Assembly: GCF_000383915.1 (NCBI RefSeq)
Contig: NZ_KB912942.1
Location: 8,636,470-8,700,469 of the forward strand
Source of the DNA: Amycolatopsis benzoatilytica AK 16/65
GTDB taxonomy: Bacteria > Actinomycetota > Actinomycetes > Mycobacteriales > Pseudonocardiaceae
Direction: 5' to 3'
DNA length: 64,000 nt
Below are positions 35,193-43,591 of the stretch, one piece after another. Positions within the stretch are counted from its first letter, which is position 1, and each line of letters starts with the position of its first letter. Both the position numbers and the translations under genes were made by a program. A model generated the notes under the pieces. The model was not told the origin of the DNA. It ran no database searches and was given only the letters and a program-made list of their open reading frames with translations.

Positions 35193-37751
35193 ATGTATGT
35201 GGTGGATCTTCCCGAAGCCGGCGACACCGCGGCGGTCGGCGGCAAAGGTGCGCACCTCGGCGAGCTGTCGCGAATCGGCGGCGTGCGCGTCCCGGGCGGC
35301 TTTTGCCTGACGACGGATGCGTTTCGCCAGGTCGTCGCTCCCGAGGTCGGCGCGTTGCTGGCCAAGCTGTCCGAGATCGGCCCAGACGACCGCGAGGCCA
35401 TCCGGACACTCAGCGCGCAGCTTCGCCAGACCGTCGAGGAGACCCCGCTCCCGGCTGATCTCGCTGCGGAGATCACCGCTCGGATCGACGGCGAGACCGC
35501 GTACGCGGTCCGGTCCAGCGCGACGGCCGAAGACCTGCCGACGGCGTCCTTCGCCGGCCAGCAGGACACCTACCTGAACATCCGGACGCCCGCAGCGGTG
35601 CTGCGGCACGTGAGCCGCTGCTGGGCGTCGTTGTTCACCGAGCGCGCGGTGACTTACCGGCAGCGCAACGGTATCGACCACCGGACTGTCTCCATGGCCG
35701 TCGTGGTGCAGCAGATGGTTTTCCCGCGGACGTCCGGCATCCTGTTCACCGCCGACCCGGTCACCGGCGATCGGACAGTGGCCACTGTGGACGCCAGCTT
35801 CGGTCTCGGCGAGGCGCTGGTGTCCGGGCTGGTGAACCCGGACGTCTTCAAAGTGCGCGACGGCACGGTGATCGCCAAGACCATAGCCGCGAAGGAGCGC
35901 GCCATTCTCGCGAAGCCGGAGGGCGGGACGGAGGAAACGGTCCTCGACGCGGCGCGCCAGTCGCTGCCGGCGTTGACCGACGCGCAGGTCATCCGGCTTG
36001 TGGAGCTGGGACGGCGGATCGAAGCGGAGTTCGGCTGCCCGCAGGACATCGAGTGGTGCCTGGCCGACGACGAGTTCCAGATCGTGCAGAGCCGGCCGAT
36101 CACCACGCTGTTCCCGATCCCGGAAGCGGCGGACGACGGGAAGCACGTCTACGTCTCGGTCGGGCACGGGCAGATGATGACCGACCCGATGAAACCGCTT
36201 GGCATCTCGGTCTGGCAGCACACCGCGATGGTGCCGATGCGGGAGGCGGCCGGACGGCTGTTCGTCGACGTCACCCCGCGGCTGGCCGCGCCGGGCAGCC
36301 GGACCGTGCTGCTGGAGACCATGGGCCGCGGCGATCCGCTGATGCGGGACGCGCTGGAGACCGTCGCCGACTTCGTCCCGGCCGCTCCGGACCGGGCACC
36401 CGCCGGACCACCGCCGGGCAGTGCGCCGGCACCGATCGAAAACGATCCGGCGATCGTCGCCGAGCTGATCGAGAGCAGCGAGGCGTCGCTCGCCGAGTTG
36501 CGCCGCGACATCGCGACGAAGACCGGACCGGAGCTGTTCGACTTCCTGACCGAGGCGTTCGCAGAGCACAAGCGAGTGCTCGGCGACCGGGTCAGCTTCC
36601 AGGCGATCATGGCCGGGATGGAAGCCACCTGGTGGCTCAACGACAACCTGCAGGAGTGGCTCGGCGAGAAGAACGCGGCCGACACGCTCACCCTGTCCGC
36701 TCCGGGCAACGTCACCTCGGAGATGGGGCTGGCGCTGCTCGACGTCGCCGACGTGATCCGTCCGCTGCCCGAAGTGGTGGCGTTCCTGCGCGACGTCGAG
36801 ACTGAGGACTTCCTGGACCAGCTGCCGAAGCTTCCCGGCGGAATCGAGGCACGCGACGCCATCCAGGCGTACCTGGACCGGTACGGGATGCGCTGCGTGG
36901 GCGAAATCGACCTCACGCGGCCGCGATGGAGCGAACAGCCGGCCACGATCGTGCCGGTCATTCTCGACAACGTGCGGAACTTCGAGCCGGGAGCCGCGAA
37001 GCGCCGGTTCGAAGAGGGGCGGCAGAAGGCGCTGGCGAAGGAACACGAGGTGCTGGCGCGGCTGCGCGAGCTGCCGGACGGGGACCGGAAAGCCGACGAG
37101 ACCAAGCGGATGATCGACCGGGTCCGCACCTTCATCGGGTACCGCGAGTACCCGAAATACGGGTTGATCAGCCGGTATTTCGTCTACAAGCAGGCGTTGC
37201 TGCGGGAGGCTGAGCGGCTGGTCGCGGACGGCGTGCTGGCCGACGCTGAGGACGTGTTCTACCTGACGCTGGAGGAATTCGCTGACGTCTCGCGGTCCGG
37301 ACAGGCGGACGCCGGGCTGATTCGGGAGCGCAAGGAAGCGTTCCGTTCCTACGGTGCGCTCACGCCGCCGCGAGTGCTGATGTCGGACGGCGAAGCCGTC
37401 AACGGCGCATACCGGCGGGACGATGTCCCGGAAGGCGCGCTGGCCGGATTGCCGGTGTCCGCCGGGACGATCGAGGGCCGGGCGCGGGTGGTACTCGACA
37501 TGGCGGACGCGGACCTGGAAGCGGGCGACATCCTGGTCACCGCGTTCACCGACCCGAGCTGGTCGCCGCTGTTCGTCGGTATCGCCGGCTTGGTCACCGA
37601 GGTCGGCGGGCAGATGACGCACGGCGCGGTCATCGCCCGCGAGTACGGCCTGCCCGCGGTCGTGGGCGTCCGCGACGCGACCCGGCTGATTCAAGACGGG
37701 CAGCGGATCCGGGTGCACGGGACGGACGGGTTCATCGAGATCCTCTCCTGA
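35193..37751 (+). CDS. rph: Rifamycin-inactivating phosphotransferase
   Basis: 852-residue three-domain enzyme using ATP to phosphorylate rifamycins at the ansa-chain hydroxyl (C21), giving AMP and phosphate. N-terminal ATP-grasp domain (GGKGAHLGELSRIGGVRVPGGF, YAVRSSATAEDLPTASFAGQQDT as adjoining stretches), central drug-binding domain (about residues 325-750) and C-terminal swivelling His domain with H810 in GGQMTHGAVIAREYGLPAVVG. PEP synthase shares the first and last domains, but the length, the N-terminal MYVVDLPEAGDTAAVGGKG and the RAE-like promoter point to Rph. ATG at 35193; the open frame further upstream is repeat-driven. Confidence 0.9.
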   Translation: MYVVDLPEAGDTAAVGGKGAHLGELSRIGGVRVPGGFCLTTDAFRQVVAPEVGALLAKLSEIGPDDREAIRTLSAQLRQTVEETPLPADLAAEITARIDGETAYAVRSSATAEDLPTASFAGQQDTYLNIRTPAAVLRHVSRCWASLFTERAVTYRQRNGIDHRTVSMAVVVQQMVFPRTSGILFTADPVTGDRTVATVDASFGLGEALVSGLVNPDVFKVRDGTVIAKTIAAKERAILAKPEGGTEETVLDAARQSLPALTDAQVIRLVELGRRIEAEFGCPQDIEWCLADDEFQIVQSRPITTLFPIPEAADDGKHVYVSVGHGQMMTDPMKPLGISVWQHTAMVPMREAAGRLFVDVTPRLAAPGSRTVLLETMGRGDPLMRDALETVADFVPAAPDRAPAGPPPGSAPAPIENDPAIVAELIESSEASLAELRRDIATKTGPELFDFLTEAFAEHKRVLGDRVSFQAIMAGMEATWWLNDNLQEWLGEKNAADTLTLSAPGNVTSEMGLALLDVADVIRPLPEVVAFLRDVETEDFLDQLPKLPGGIEARDAIQAYLDRYGMRCVGEIDLTRPRWSEQPATIVPVILDNVRNFEPGAAKRRFEEGRQKALAKEHEVLARLRELPDGDRKADETKRMIDRVRTFIGYREYPKYGLISRYFVYKQALLREAERLVADGVLADAEDVFYLTLEEFADVSRSGQADAGLIRERKEAFRSYGALTPPRVLMSDGEAVNGAYRRDDVPEGALAGLPVSAGTIEGRARVVLDMADADLEAGDILVTAFTDPSWSPLFVGIAGLVTEVGGQMTHGAVIAREYGLPAVVGVRDATRLIQDGQRIRVHGTDGFIEILS

Positions 37752-37771
37752 CCGCCGGGCTTTCCGAGCAC

Positions 37772-37810
37772 GCCAGCAGTAACGGCCACTGCCTGACCGC
37801 TACTGCTGGC
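37772..37810 (+). terminator. Stem-loop after rph
   Basis: GCCAGCAGTA (37772-37781) pairs perfectly with TACTGCTGGC (37801-37810), extended inward by CGG/CCG. It begins 20 bp after the rph stop. No T-run follows, so termination efficiency is uncertain, but it separates rph from the VOC gene. Confidence 0.6.
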
Positions 37811-37860
37811 AGCCTCGCGTCCGTCGCCGGAACCGGTCCGGTGTGGAACGAGGAGAGATC

Positions 37861-38316
37861 ATGGCAGTGAACACCGTCGCGCACCTGAACTTCCGGGGCG
37901 AAGCCCGGGCTGCGCTGGAGTTCTACCGGGAGGTGTTCGGCGGGGCGCTGACCATCGCCACGTACGCCGATTTCGGGATGCCCACGGACCTGCCGGGCGC
38001 GGGGAAGGTCGTGTTCGGCCAGGTCGTCGCGGAGAACGGGTTCCGGGTGATGGCCTACGACGTTCCCGGCGACCTCCCGGGCGGCGACGTCGCTCCCGCC
38101 GGTGCGACAACTCGGGACAACGGCCTGACCATCACCACCGAGAAGTTCTTCCTGTCCGTCGGCGGCGATTCCGTGGACGAGGTCGGCGAATTCTGGAAGA
38201 AGCTCGCCGACGACGCGACGATCGTCGAACCGTACGGTCCGGCCCAGTGGGCGCCGGCGTTCGGAATGCTGCGAGACCGGTTCGGCGTCACCTGGATCCT
38301 GCAGGTGGCGGCGTAG
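37861..38316 (+). CDS. VOC-superfamily (PhnB/glyoxalase-like) protein
   Basis: 151-residue protein of the vicinal-oxygen-chelate fold, PhnB-like: TVAHLNFRGEARAALEFYREVFGG at the N-terminus and FGMLRDRFGVTWILQVA at the end are hallmark sequences. Many members bind metals or small hydrophobic ligands; catalytic function is often absent and cannot be decided here. GAGGAGAG precedes the ATG. It follows rph but is separated by a hairpin, so a link with rifamycin resistance is not implied. Confidence 0.87.
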   Translation: MAVNTVAHLNFRGEARAALEFYREVFGGALTIATYADFGMPTDLPGAGKVVFGQVVAENGFRVMAYDVPGDLPGGDVAPAGATTRDNGLTITTEKFFLSVGGDSVDEVGEFWKKLADDATIVEPYGPAQWAPAFGMLRDRFGVTWILQVAA

Positions 38317-38426
38317 GCTGCCGGTTTTCAGCGGCCTGGGGTGCCAGCGCGCCCGGTCCGCGGTCCAGCTGGGTCCGGTCGATTAACCGGTAGACCGCCC
38401 GGCCGGGCGCGAGTCAGGATGCGGAG

Positions 38427-39011
38427 ATGCCCCTTGAGGAGAGCGTCTTCCTGGAGACAAGCCGCCTGCGACTGCGTCGTTTCACCGAGGCCGACGCCGA
38501 CGAACTGGTCCGGCTCGACAGCGACCCCCGGGTGATGCGCTACCTCACCGGCAAACCGACCCCGCGCACCGAGATCGAGCAGACCGTCCTCCCCGCGATC
38601 CTGCGCGACTACGCCCGCGGGCCGGCCGGGCGCTGGGCCGCGATCGAAAGGGCATCCGGCGAGTTCATCGGCTGGATTTCCCTGCAGCCGCCCGAAGACG
38701 GCAGCACGACTGAACTCGAACTCGGCTACCGGCTGACGGCGAAGGTCTGGGGCCGGGGCTACGCGACCGAAGGCGCCCGCGCGGTGCTCCACAAAGGATT
38801 CGCCGAGCTCGGCGCCGAGCGGGTCTGGGCGCAGACGATGGCGGTCAACGGCGGGTCCCGCCGGGTGCTGGAGAAGGCAGGGCTGCGCTACGTCCGCACG
38901 TTCCACGTCCGCTTCGCCGACCCGCTGCCGGGCACCGAGCAGGGCGAGGTCGAGTACGAGCTGACCCGCGCGGAGTGGCGGCGCACCGGGCTCGCTGCCG
39001 GAACTCCGTGA
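38427..39011 (+). CDS. GNAT-family N-acetyltransferase (RimJ/RimL-like)
   Basis: 194-residue acetyltransferase using acetyl-CoA. ETSRLRLRRFTEADADELVRL opens the protein, ELGYRLTAKVWGRGYATEGARAVL holds the acetyl-CoA-binding loop (R-x2-G-x-G/A variant in VWGRGYATEGA), and NGGSRRVLEKAGLRYVRTF completes the RimJ-like pattern. Substrate unknown: ribosomal protein N-terminus, polyamine or drug. Its stop lies inside the left arm of the palindromic repeat starting at 39007, so repeat and gene end are fused. Confidence 0.88.
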   Translation: MPLEESVFLETSRLRLRRFTEADADELVRLDSDPRVMRYLTGKPTPRTEIEQTVLPAILRDYARGPAGRWAAIERASGEFIGWISLQPPEDGSTTELELGYRLTAKVWGRGYATEGARAVLHKGFAELGAERVWAQTMAVNGGSRRVLEKAGLRYVRTFHVRFADPLPGTEQGEVEYELTRAEWRRTGLAAGTP

Positions 39012-39055
39012 TGGGCCCCTTGACGGAATCAGATTCCCTCAAGGAGCCCATCACG
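39007..39055. repeat. Palindromic intergenic element, GTGAAGGG family (GTGATGGG variant)
   Basis: CGTGATGGGCCCCTTGACGG pairs with CCCTCAAGGAGCCCATCACG. The matched change of A-A-G to A-T-G in both outer arms (GTGATGGG with CCCATCAC) preserves pairing, which is a compensatory change supporting selection or copying as a hairpin. The GNAT stop codon lies within the left arm. Confidence 0.85.
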
Positions 39056-39071
39056 AACGCGGGACGCGGGA

Positions 39072-39112
39072 CGCGGGGCGCGGGGCGCGGGGCGCGGGGC
39101 GCGGGGCGCGGG
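39072..39112. repeat. CGCGGGG heptanucleotide array (about 5.9 copies)
   Basis: Tandem 7-bp units of CGCGGGG immediately after the palindromic element. Non-coding slippage-prone G+C-only array. Confidence 0.85.
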
Positions 39113-39496
39113 TGCCGGACGGGGGTGCCGGAGGTGGCGTGCCGGACGGCTCGAGGGGAAGTCCTCGCTCGACAGGCGGGTGCCGGGCGGGCCGTCGCGG
39201 CTGACCCGTCGGGGACGGCCGGTGCGCTGACCGGGTCGGACATTCACCGGATTGAGTGCACCAAGTGTCCGACATCGGAATTTTCGGGCAGCATGGGGGC
39301 GCGTAAGGGGCATGGGCGCGCCGGAACTCTTGGCAGGGTCAGAATCGGCGCTTCTATGATCCCACAACGGCACTGCGGCTTGTACCTCTTTGGGCTTAAG
39401 ACGAGATGAACACCTGTCGCGATAGGTTTCCGTCGACGGCTCATCCGTTGGCGAGCCTTTCTGGTGCCCCATCCGGAGCGAGGGCAAAGGCGGCTC
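39113..39496. other. Intergenic region upstream of the YbaB/EspC-like operon, with one CGGACA-type palindrome
   Basis: Holds TCGGACA (39236-39242) and TGTCCGA (39266-39272) as an inverted repeat related to the element at 30432. The stretch 39350-39430 is comparatively A+T-rich (for example TTCTATGATCCCACAA) and is the likely promoter area for the operon starting at 39497. No gene is supported. Confidence 0.5.
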
Positions 39497-40159
39497 ATGC
39501 AACCCAATTTCGACGCTGGCGAGGATTTCACCCTCCTCTTGGAACGGGAAGCCAGGAAGCTCCAGGAGAAGGCCGCGGCGTTGACCGCCGCGTTCAGCGC
39601 GTCCGGGGCGAGCGCGCAGTCGCCGGACGGGTCGGTGACGGTGAAGATCGAGGCCAACGGCTCGCTGAGCGGGATCGAGTTCGGCTCCCGGGCGTGCGCG
39701 CTCGGACCGGCCAAGCTGTCCTCGCTGGTGATGGAGACCGTGCGGGCCGCGCAGCGCAAGGCCGCGGAGCGGGTCACCGAGTCCTACGTCGAAATCAACG
39801 GCAATGACGACGCGGCGGAGTTCATTCGCAGCTTCCTGCCGGAGCCCGAAGAACCCGAGGAGTCCGCACCGGACAACCCGCAGCAGGACAAGTGGGCGCC
39901 GGAAGCGCACGACGAGGAACCGAGGCCGGGGCGGCAGACCCCGCCGCCCGCCGGATATCCGGGCCAGCCGGGCGGGCGCTCGCCGCAGCCCGGGTATGCG
40001 CCGCCACCGCCGGGCTTCGCGCCGCCGCCCGGGTATGCGCCGCCGCGGTCCGGTCCGCCGACGCCGCCGATGAGCCCGCCGGCCCCGCCGAGCCCGCCGA
40101 ATCCGCGGCCCCGCCGCGGGAACCCCGCCGACGAGGACGACGAAATGAGCCCGTGGTGA
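39497..40159 (+). CDS. YbaB/EbfC-like protein with Pro-rich tail
   Basis: 220-residue protein. Residues about 5-115 match the YbaB/EbfC nucleoid-associated fold (LLEREARKLQEKAAAL, SPDGSVTVKIEANGSLSGIEF, AQRKAAERVTESYVE); the remaining half is acidic then Pro/Gly/Tyr-rich (PGYAPPPPGFAPPPGYAPP) and probably disordered. Actinomycete genes of this kind often stand beside ESX-type secretion substrates, as here. GTGA overlap with the next gene indicates coupled translation. DNA binding is family-based, not shown for this long-tailed form. Confidence 0.82.
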   Translation: MQPNFDAGEDFTLLLEREARKLQEKAAALTAAFSASGASAQSPDGSVTVKIEANGSLSGIEFGSRACALGPAKLSSLVMETVRAAQRKAAERVTESYVEINGNDDAAEFIRSFLPEPEEPEESAPDNPQQDKWAPEAHDEEPRPGRQTPPPAGYPGQPGGRSPQPGYAPPPPGFAPPPGYAPPRSGPPTPPMSPPAPPSPPNPRPRRGNPADEDDEMSPW

Positions 40160-40485
40160 CCGGTTTCGGAGTGACGACGGATGCGATGGGCACGTTCGCC
40201 ACGCATCTGGACCAGTTGGAAGAATCGTTGCAGAGCAGCGGTGACCTGGTCGGCAGCTGCGTGGCCGACCCGGGGATCTTCGGCATTTTCGGCGGCCAGA
40301 TTTTCGGGGCGGGTGCGAGCATGCACTGCGCGAAGGCCCGCGACCACCTGCACGACTACTCCGGCAACCTGAAGAAGTTCTCCGACGCCGTGCACGACGC
40401 CGCGAAGAAGTACGCGGAAGGCGACCAGGCCGCGGAATCGGCGATCACGGACGCCGGCAAGGGCATTGAGGACGTGAAAGCCTGA
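40156..40485 (+). CDS. EspC-like type VII secretion target
   Basis: 109-residue helical protein beginning at GTG 40156, which overlaps the YbaB-like stop. Pattern VTTDAMGTFATHLDQLEESLQSS, then GQIFGAGASMHCAKARDHLHDYSGNLKKFSDAVHDAAKKYAEGD (quoted as adjacent helices) fits the ESX/EspC helical-hairpin family (PF10824-like). Small size, absence of signal peptide and WXG-type neighbour support secretion by a type VII system encoded elsewhere. The next gene starts one base into the stop codon. Confidence 0.78.
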   Translation: MTGFGVTTDAMGTFATHLDQLEESLQSSGDLVGSCVADPGIFGIFGGQIFGAGASMHCAKARDHLHDYSGNLKKFSDAVHDAAKKYAEGDQAAESAITDAGKGIEDVKA

Positions 40486-41699
40486 TGGCCGACGAATACC
40501 AGCGCAATGATTTCGGCAACGGCACCGGAGTCCACGCCGACGATTTCAAGGACGACAAGAACCCGGGCGGCGGCGATTCGGCGGGCGCCGGTTTCTTCGA
40601 CACCGCGTTCGGCCTGAAGAAAGCCGTCGACGAGGGCGACAAGCTCAGCATCGGCATGGCGTCGGTCGGGATGGCGATCGACATCCTCGGCATGGTGCTC
40701 GACCCGATCGGGTCGCTGCTCACCGCCGGGATCGGCTGGCTGATCGAGCACCTGGTGATCTTCCGCTGGCCGCTCGACTTCCTGATGGGCGACCCGAAGG
40801 GCATCGACGCGGCGAAGGAGGCGATCAACGCCGAGGCGGCGAAGGTCAAGCAGTGGTCGGAAGACCACGCGAAGGCCACCAAGGACCTGATGAGCAGCTG
40901 GACCGGCCCGGCCGCGGACAAGTTCCGGGCCGACATGGAGGGCGTCGCCGCGCAGATCGACGCGCTCTCGGACTACGTCAAGTTCGCCGGCAAGCAGATG
41001 TCGATCGCGGGCGCCCTGATCGGCACCGTGCGCGGCATCGTCCGCGACATCATCGCGATGACCCTGGCCGCCATCGTCAAGGCGGCGATCATCGCGGTGG
41101 CGCTGGCCCCGGTCACCTTCGGCGCGTCGATCGTCGCCGCGATCGCCTCGACGATCGCCGAGGTGGGCGTCGCGATCGCCAAGATCGGCAAGAAGATCGC
41201 CGACGCCGCGAAGACGCTGGCCGAGCTGCTGAAGCTGCTGGCGAAGACCCGCGGCGCGGCCGACGACGTCGTCAAGCTGAGCCTGGGCGACCTCGGCAAG
41301 ATCAACCTGCCCGGCGGCGGGCCGAAGAAGCCGTTCACGCCGAAGCCGCCGAACGGCCCGCCGAAGGCGATCGAGGACGTCCCGACCGGCGGCGGGACGA
41401 AGCCGCCGGAGAACCCGCTGGCCACGCCGAAGCCGCAGAAGCTCGGCGACATCGCGACTTGGGTGGTGCGGGACAAACTGGCGAAGATGCCGGACGCCAC
41501 CCCGGAACTGATGAAGAAGTTCGACTACTGGTGCAGCATGCCGATGCCGGAACTGGTCAAGCGGTTCGGCAAGAGCGCGGAGTACCTGGAGAAGGCCGTC
41601 AAGCTGATGAGCGACCCGACCTATGGCGCCTCCGGCGTCGCCGGGAAGACCATCATCGACCTGATGAAGAACGTTCCGCCGGCGGCGGAAGACCAGTAG
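40485..41699 (+). CDS. Large WXG-domain protein, putative type VII effector
   Basis: 404-residue protein. Residues about 45-100 hold a hydrophobic hairpin (IDILGMVLDPIGSLLTAGIGWLIE), residues 110-180 a WXG100-like helical hairpin (SSWTGPAADKFRADMEGVAAQ), residues 180-265 long alanine-rich hydrophobic helices, then a Pro-rich linker (KKPFTPKPPNGPPK) and a C-terminal 85-residue domain (KFDYWCSMPMPELVKRFGK...). The linker plus compact tail is the layout of ESX-exported polymorphic toxins; the tail family is not recognised and no obvious immunity gene follows. Third gene of the YbaB-EspC-WXG unit. Confidence 0.7.
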   Translation: MADEYQRNDFGNGTGVHADDFKDDKNPGGGDSAGAGFFDTAFGLKKAVDEGDKLSIGMASVGMAIDILGMVLDPIGSLLTAGIGWLIEHLVIFRWPLDFLMGDPKGIDAAKEAINAEAAKVKQWSEDHAKATKDLMSSWTGPAADKFRADMEGVAAQIDALSDYVKFAGKQMSIAGALIGTVRGIVRDIIAMTLAAIVKAAIIAVALAPVTFGASIVAAIASTIAEVGVAIAKIGKKIADAAKTLAELLKLLAKTRGAADDVVKLSLGDLGKINLPGGGPKKPFTPKPPNGPPKAIEDVPTGGGTKPPENPLATPKPQKLGDIATWVVRDKLAKMPDATPELMKKFDYWCSMPMPELVKRFGKSAEYLEKAVKLMSDPTYGASGVAGKTIIDLMKNVPPAAEDQ

Positions 41700-41819
41700 T
41701 CGCGGTCGAATTCGGAGGCGGGCCCGGGGGAGGGGTCCGCCTCCGAACGCGTCCGGCTACCGGGCAAGACCTCGGATGTCCACTAGGGACGAACTGGCTC
41801 GGAGCACGTTCAGCCAAGG

Positions 41820-42338
41820 TCAGAACAGCGACCCGACCCCGACCGCCGCGCAGATCGAGACGAACAGCCCGCCCACCGCGAATCCCAGCGGCTTCTGCCG
41901 CCACGCCGTGTGCCGGTCCAGCGCGTACCAGCCAGGTCCGGTGAGCAGCAGTGCGAACGCCATCACGGTGAGCGCGAGTTCCAGCTCGAAACCAGGAACG
42001 GTGCTGCCGAACAGCCCGCCGCCCCACTTCACCCGGATCGCGCTGATGCCCACGCCCAGCAGCCCGGCCGCCGCCAGCGGGGTGAGCAGGCCGACCGCGA
42101 GCAGCACCGCTCCGCCGACTTCGGTGATCCCGGTGAGCCAGGTGAGGAACTCGATGTTGTGACTGAACCCGTAGGAGCGCAGCAGCGCTCCGAAGTGGTC
42201 CATGCCGGGGCCGCCGAACAGGCCGAACACCTGGATCAGCCCGTGCGCTCCCATCGCGACCGCCAGCATCAGCCGCAGCGCCAGCAGCCCGAAATCCAAG
42301 CCGCCATTCTCATCCGACCAACGGGACATGTTCGTCAC
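41820..42338 (-). CDS. DoxX-family integral membrane protein
   Basis: 172-residue four-helix membrane protein. LRLMLAVAMGAHGLIQVFGLFGGPG, ITEVGGAVLLAVGLLTPLAA and ELELALTVMAFALLLTGPGWYALD are typical of DoxX. GTG at 42338 has an AGGG eight bases upstream; ATG at 42329 is the alternative. Some DoxX proteins act in thiol or detoxification complexes, but no partner is encoded here. It is convergent with the WXG-type gene. Confidence 0.85.
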   Translation of the reverse strand: MTNMSRWSDENGGLDFGLLALRLMLAVAMGAHGLIQVFGLFGGPGMDHFGALLRSYGFSHNIEFLTWLTGITEVGGAVLLAVGLLTPLAAAGLLGVGISAIRVKWGGGLFGSTVPGFELELALTVMAFALLLTGPGWYALDRHTAWRQKPLGFAVGGLFVSICAAVGVGSLF

Positions 42339-42474
42339 GCCGACACCCTAGTCACTCGGTCGCGCGAGCCGGGCGGCACGCGCCGGAGACGCCGGATTTC
42401 CTCGTTCCGGCACAAGAGAACGCGGTCGCCACCTGCTTGGGGTGGCGACCGCGTTCAGTGCGGAGGAGCGAAGG

Positions 42475-43248
42475 TCAGAGGCCCATGCTCTTGCCGAGGC
42501 TGTCCAGCGCCTTGTCGACCATGGCCTGGGTCTTGTCGTTCAGGTTGGAGTTGGTGCCGTTCACGACCCAGTCCGAGCCGGAGAAGATGACGACGGTCAC
42601 GCCGTTGTCGACGCCGCCGTCCGTGCCGCTGCTGTTGATGCCGAGCAGCGACGCCGCCTTCACCGACGCTTCGCCCAGTTCGCGCGAGTCGTTGTCCGAG
42701 GTGGGCTGGTCGTTCGCGGTCTGGGTGTCGCCGAAGATCGCGCCGATCACCTTGCCCTTGTAGAACATCAGCGCGAACTGCCGTCCGCTGATGCCGTGCT
42801 CCTTGTAGAAGAAGTGCGGGCACGGCTTCTTCTTGTCGTAGCAGTCGTCGCCGAGCACGTAGAACGGCACGTGGTGGGCGCCGAGCGACTTGCCGTTGGT
42901 GTCCTTGAAGGTCGTGGTGCCCTGGTGGTCGGGATCTGGGTCGGGGTCGCTGCCGTCGGTGTCGACCGCGAGGCCGGAGCCGTAGGCGTAGACGCCCTTC
43001 GCCACCTGGTACACGTTCACGTTCTTGGCCCGCGTCATCGTGTTGATGTGCGGGAGGGTGTTCACCTTGTTCGCGCTGGTGCTGTTCTTCTGGACTCCGG
43101 CCAGCACCTGGGCGGGCGTGTACGACTTGGCAGTGGCGGCGGGGGCAGCGGTGTTCGTCGTGGCGGCGTCGGCGGCCTTGACGGCGAGCGGCGCGGCGAG
43201 CGCCAGGGCAGCGCCTACCACCGCGAAGCGCCTACGGGGGGATGACAT
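42475..43248 (-). CDS. Secreted GH75 chitosanase-like protein
   Basis: 257-residue exported enzyme. ATG at 43248 follows GGAGGT; the signal peptide ends near AADAAT. The GH75 pattern is visible: GVYAYGSGLAVDTDGSDPD, HHVPFYVLGDD, then GKVIGAIFGDTQTANDQ and ELGEASVKAASLLGINSSG, with Asp (FGDT) and Glu (GEAS) in the positions of the catalytic pair of fungal and actinomycete chitosanases. Extra DCYDKKKPCPHFF cysteines may form a disulfide. Expected to cut chitosan outside the cell. A perfect palindrome just upstream is a likely operator. Confidence 0.78.
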   Translation of the reverse strand: MSSPRRRFAVVGAALALAAPLAVKAADAATTNTAAPAATAKSYTPAQVLAGVQKNSTSANKVNTLPHINTMTRAKNVNVYQVAKGVYAYGSGLAVDTDGSDPDPDPDHQGTTTFKDTNGKSLGAHHVPFYVLGDDCYDKKKPCPHFFYKEHGISGRQFALMFYKGKVIGAIFGDTQTANDQPTSDNDSRELGEASVKAASLLGINSSGTDGGVDNGVTVVIFSGSDWVVNGTNSNLNDKTQAMVDKALDSLGKSMGL

Positions 43249-43271
43249 GGCTACGCGACCTCCAGCATTCA

Positions 43272-43288
43272 TTAGGAAAACTTCCTAA
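43272..43288. promoter_or_regulatory. Palindromic operator upstream of the GH75 gene
   Basis: TTAGGAA-AAC-TTCCTAA, a perfect 7-bp inverted repeat, lies 24-40 bp before the chosen start codon. From memory, very similar TTAGGAAA/TTTCCTAA boxes precede genes for secreted polysaccharidases in actinomycetes, so a sugar-responsive repressor site is plausible. Confidence 0.6.
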
Positions 43289-43591
43289 CATATTGAAACA
43301 CCCGGGAGTGACCGCTGTCACGAGATCAACTTGAGAAAGACTTAACGCGGTCGCGGCCGGACCGGACCGCGGTGGCGGCCCGGAAAGCGGACCGGTCGCG
43401 CCGGTTCGACCCCTGACCTGCCGAACCGTCCGCGCCGGGAAGCTCGGCCAAGCGCCCGCTGGCGGGGTGACGAGCCGGTGGCGGTTCGTCATCGGCTTCC
43501 CCCTGAGCGGGAACGTTTTTCCCGCTGGCGGGTCCGGTGTCGACGGCTCGCCGGGCTCTCCTCCCGAGGCCCCCGGTTCCGTGCTGCTGAG

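Noticed and set aside
35193..37751. Phosphoenolpyruvate synthase
   Set aside because: Shares two domains, but the N-terminal sequence, length and the RAE-like promoter fit rifamycin phosphotransferase better.
40156..41699. A full ESX/type VII secretion locus
   Set aside because: No EccB, EccC, EccD or mycosin-like gene is nearby; only substrate-type genes are seen.
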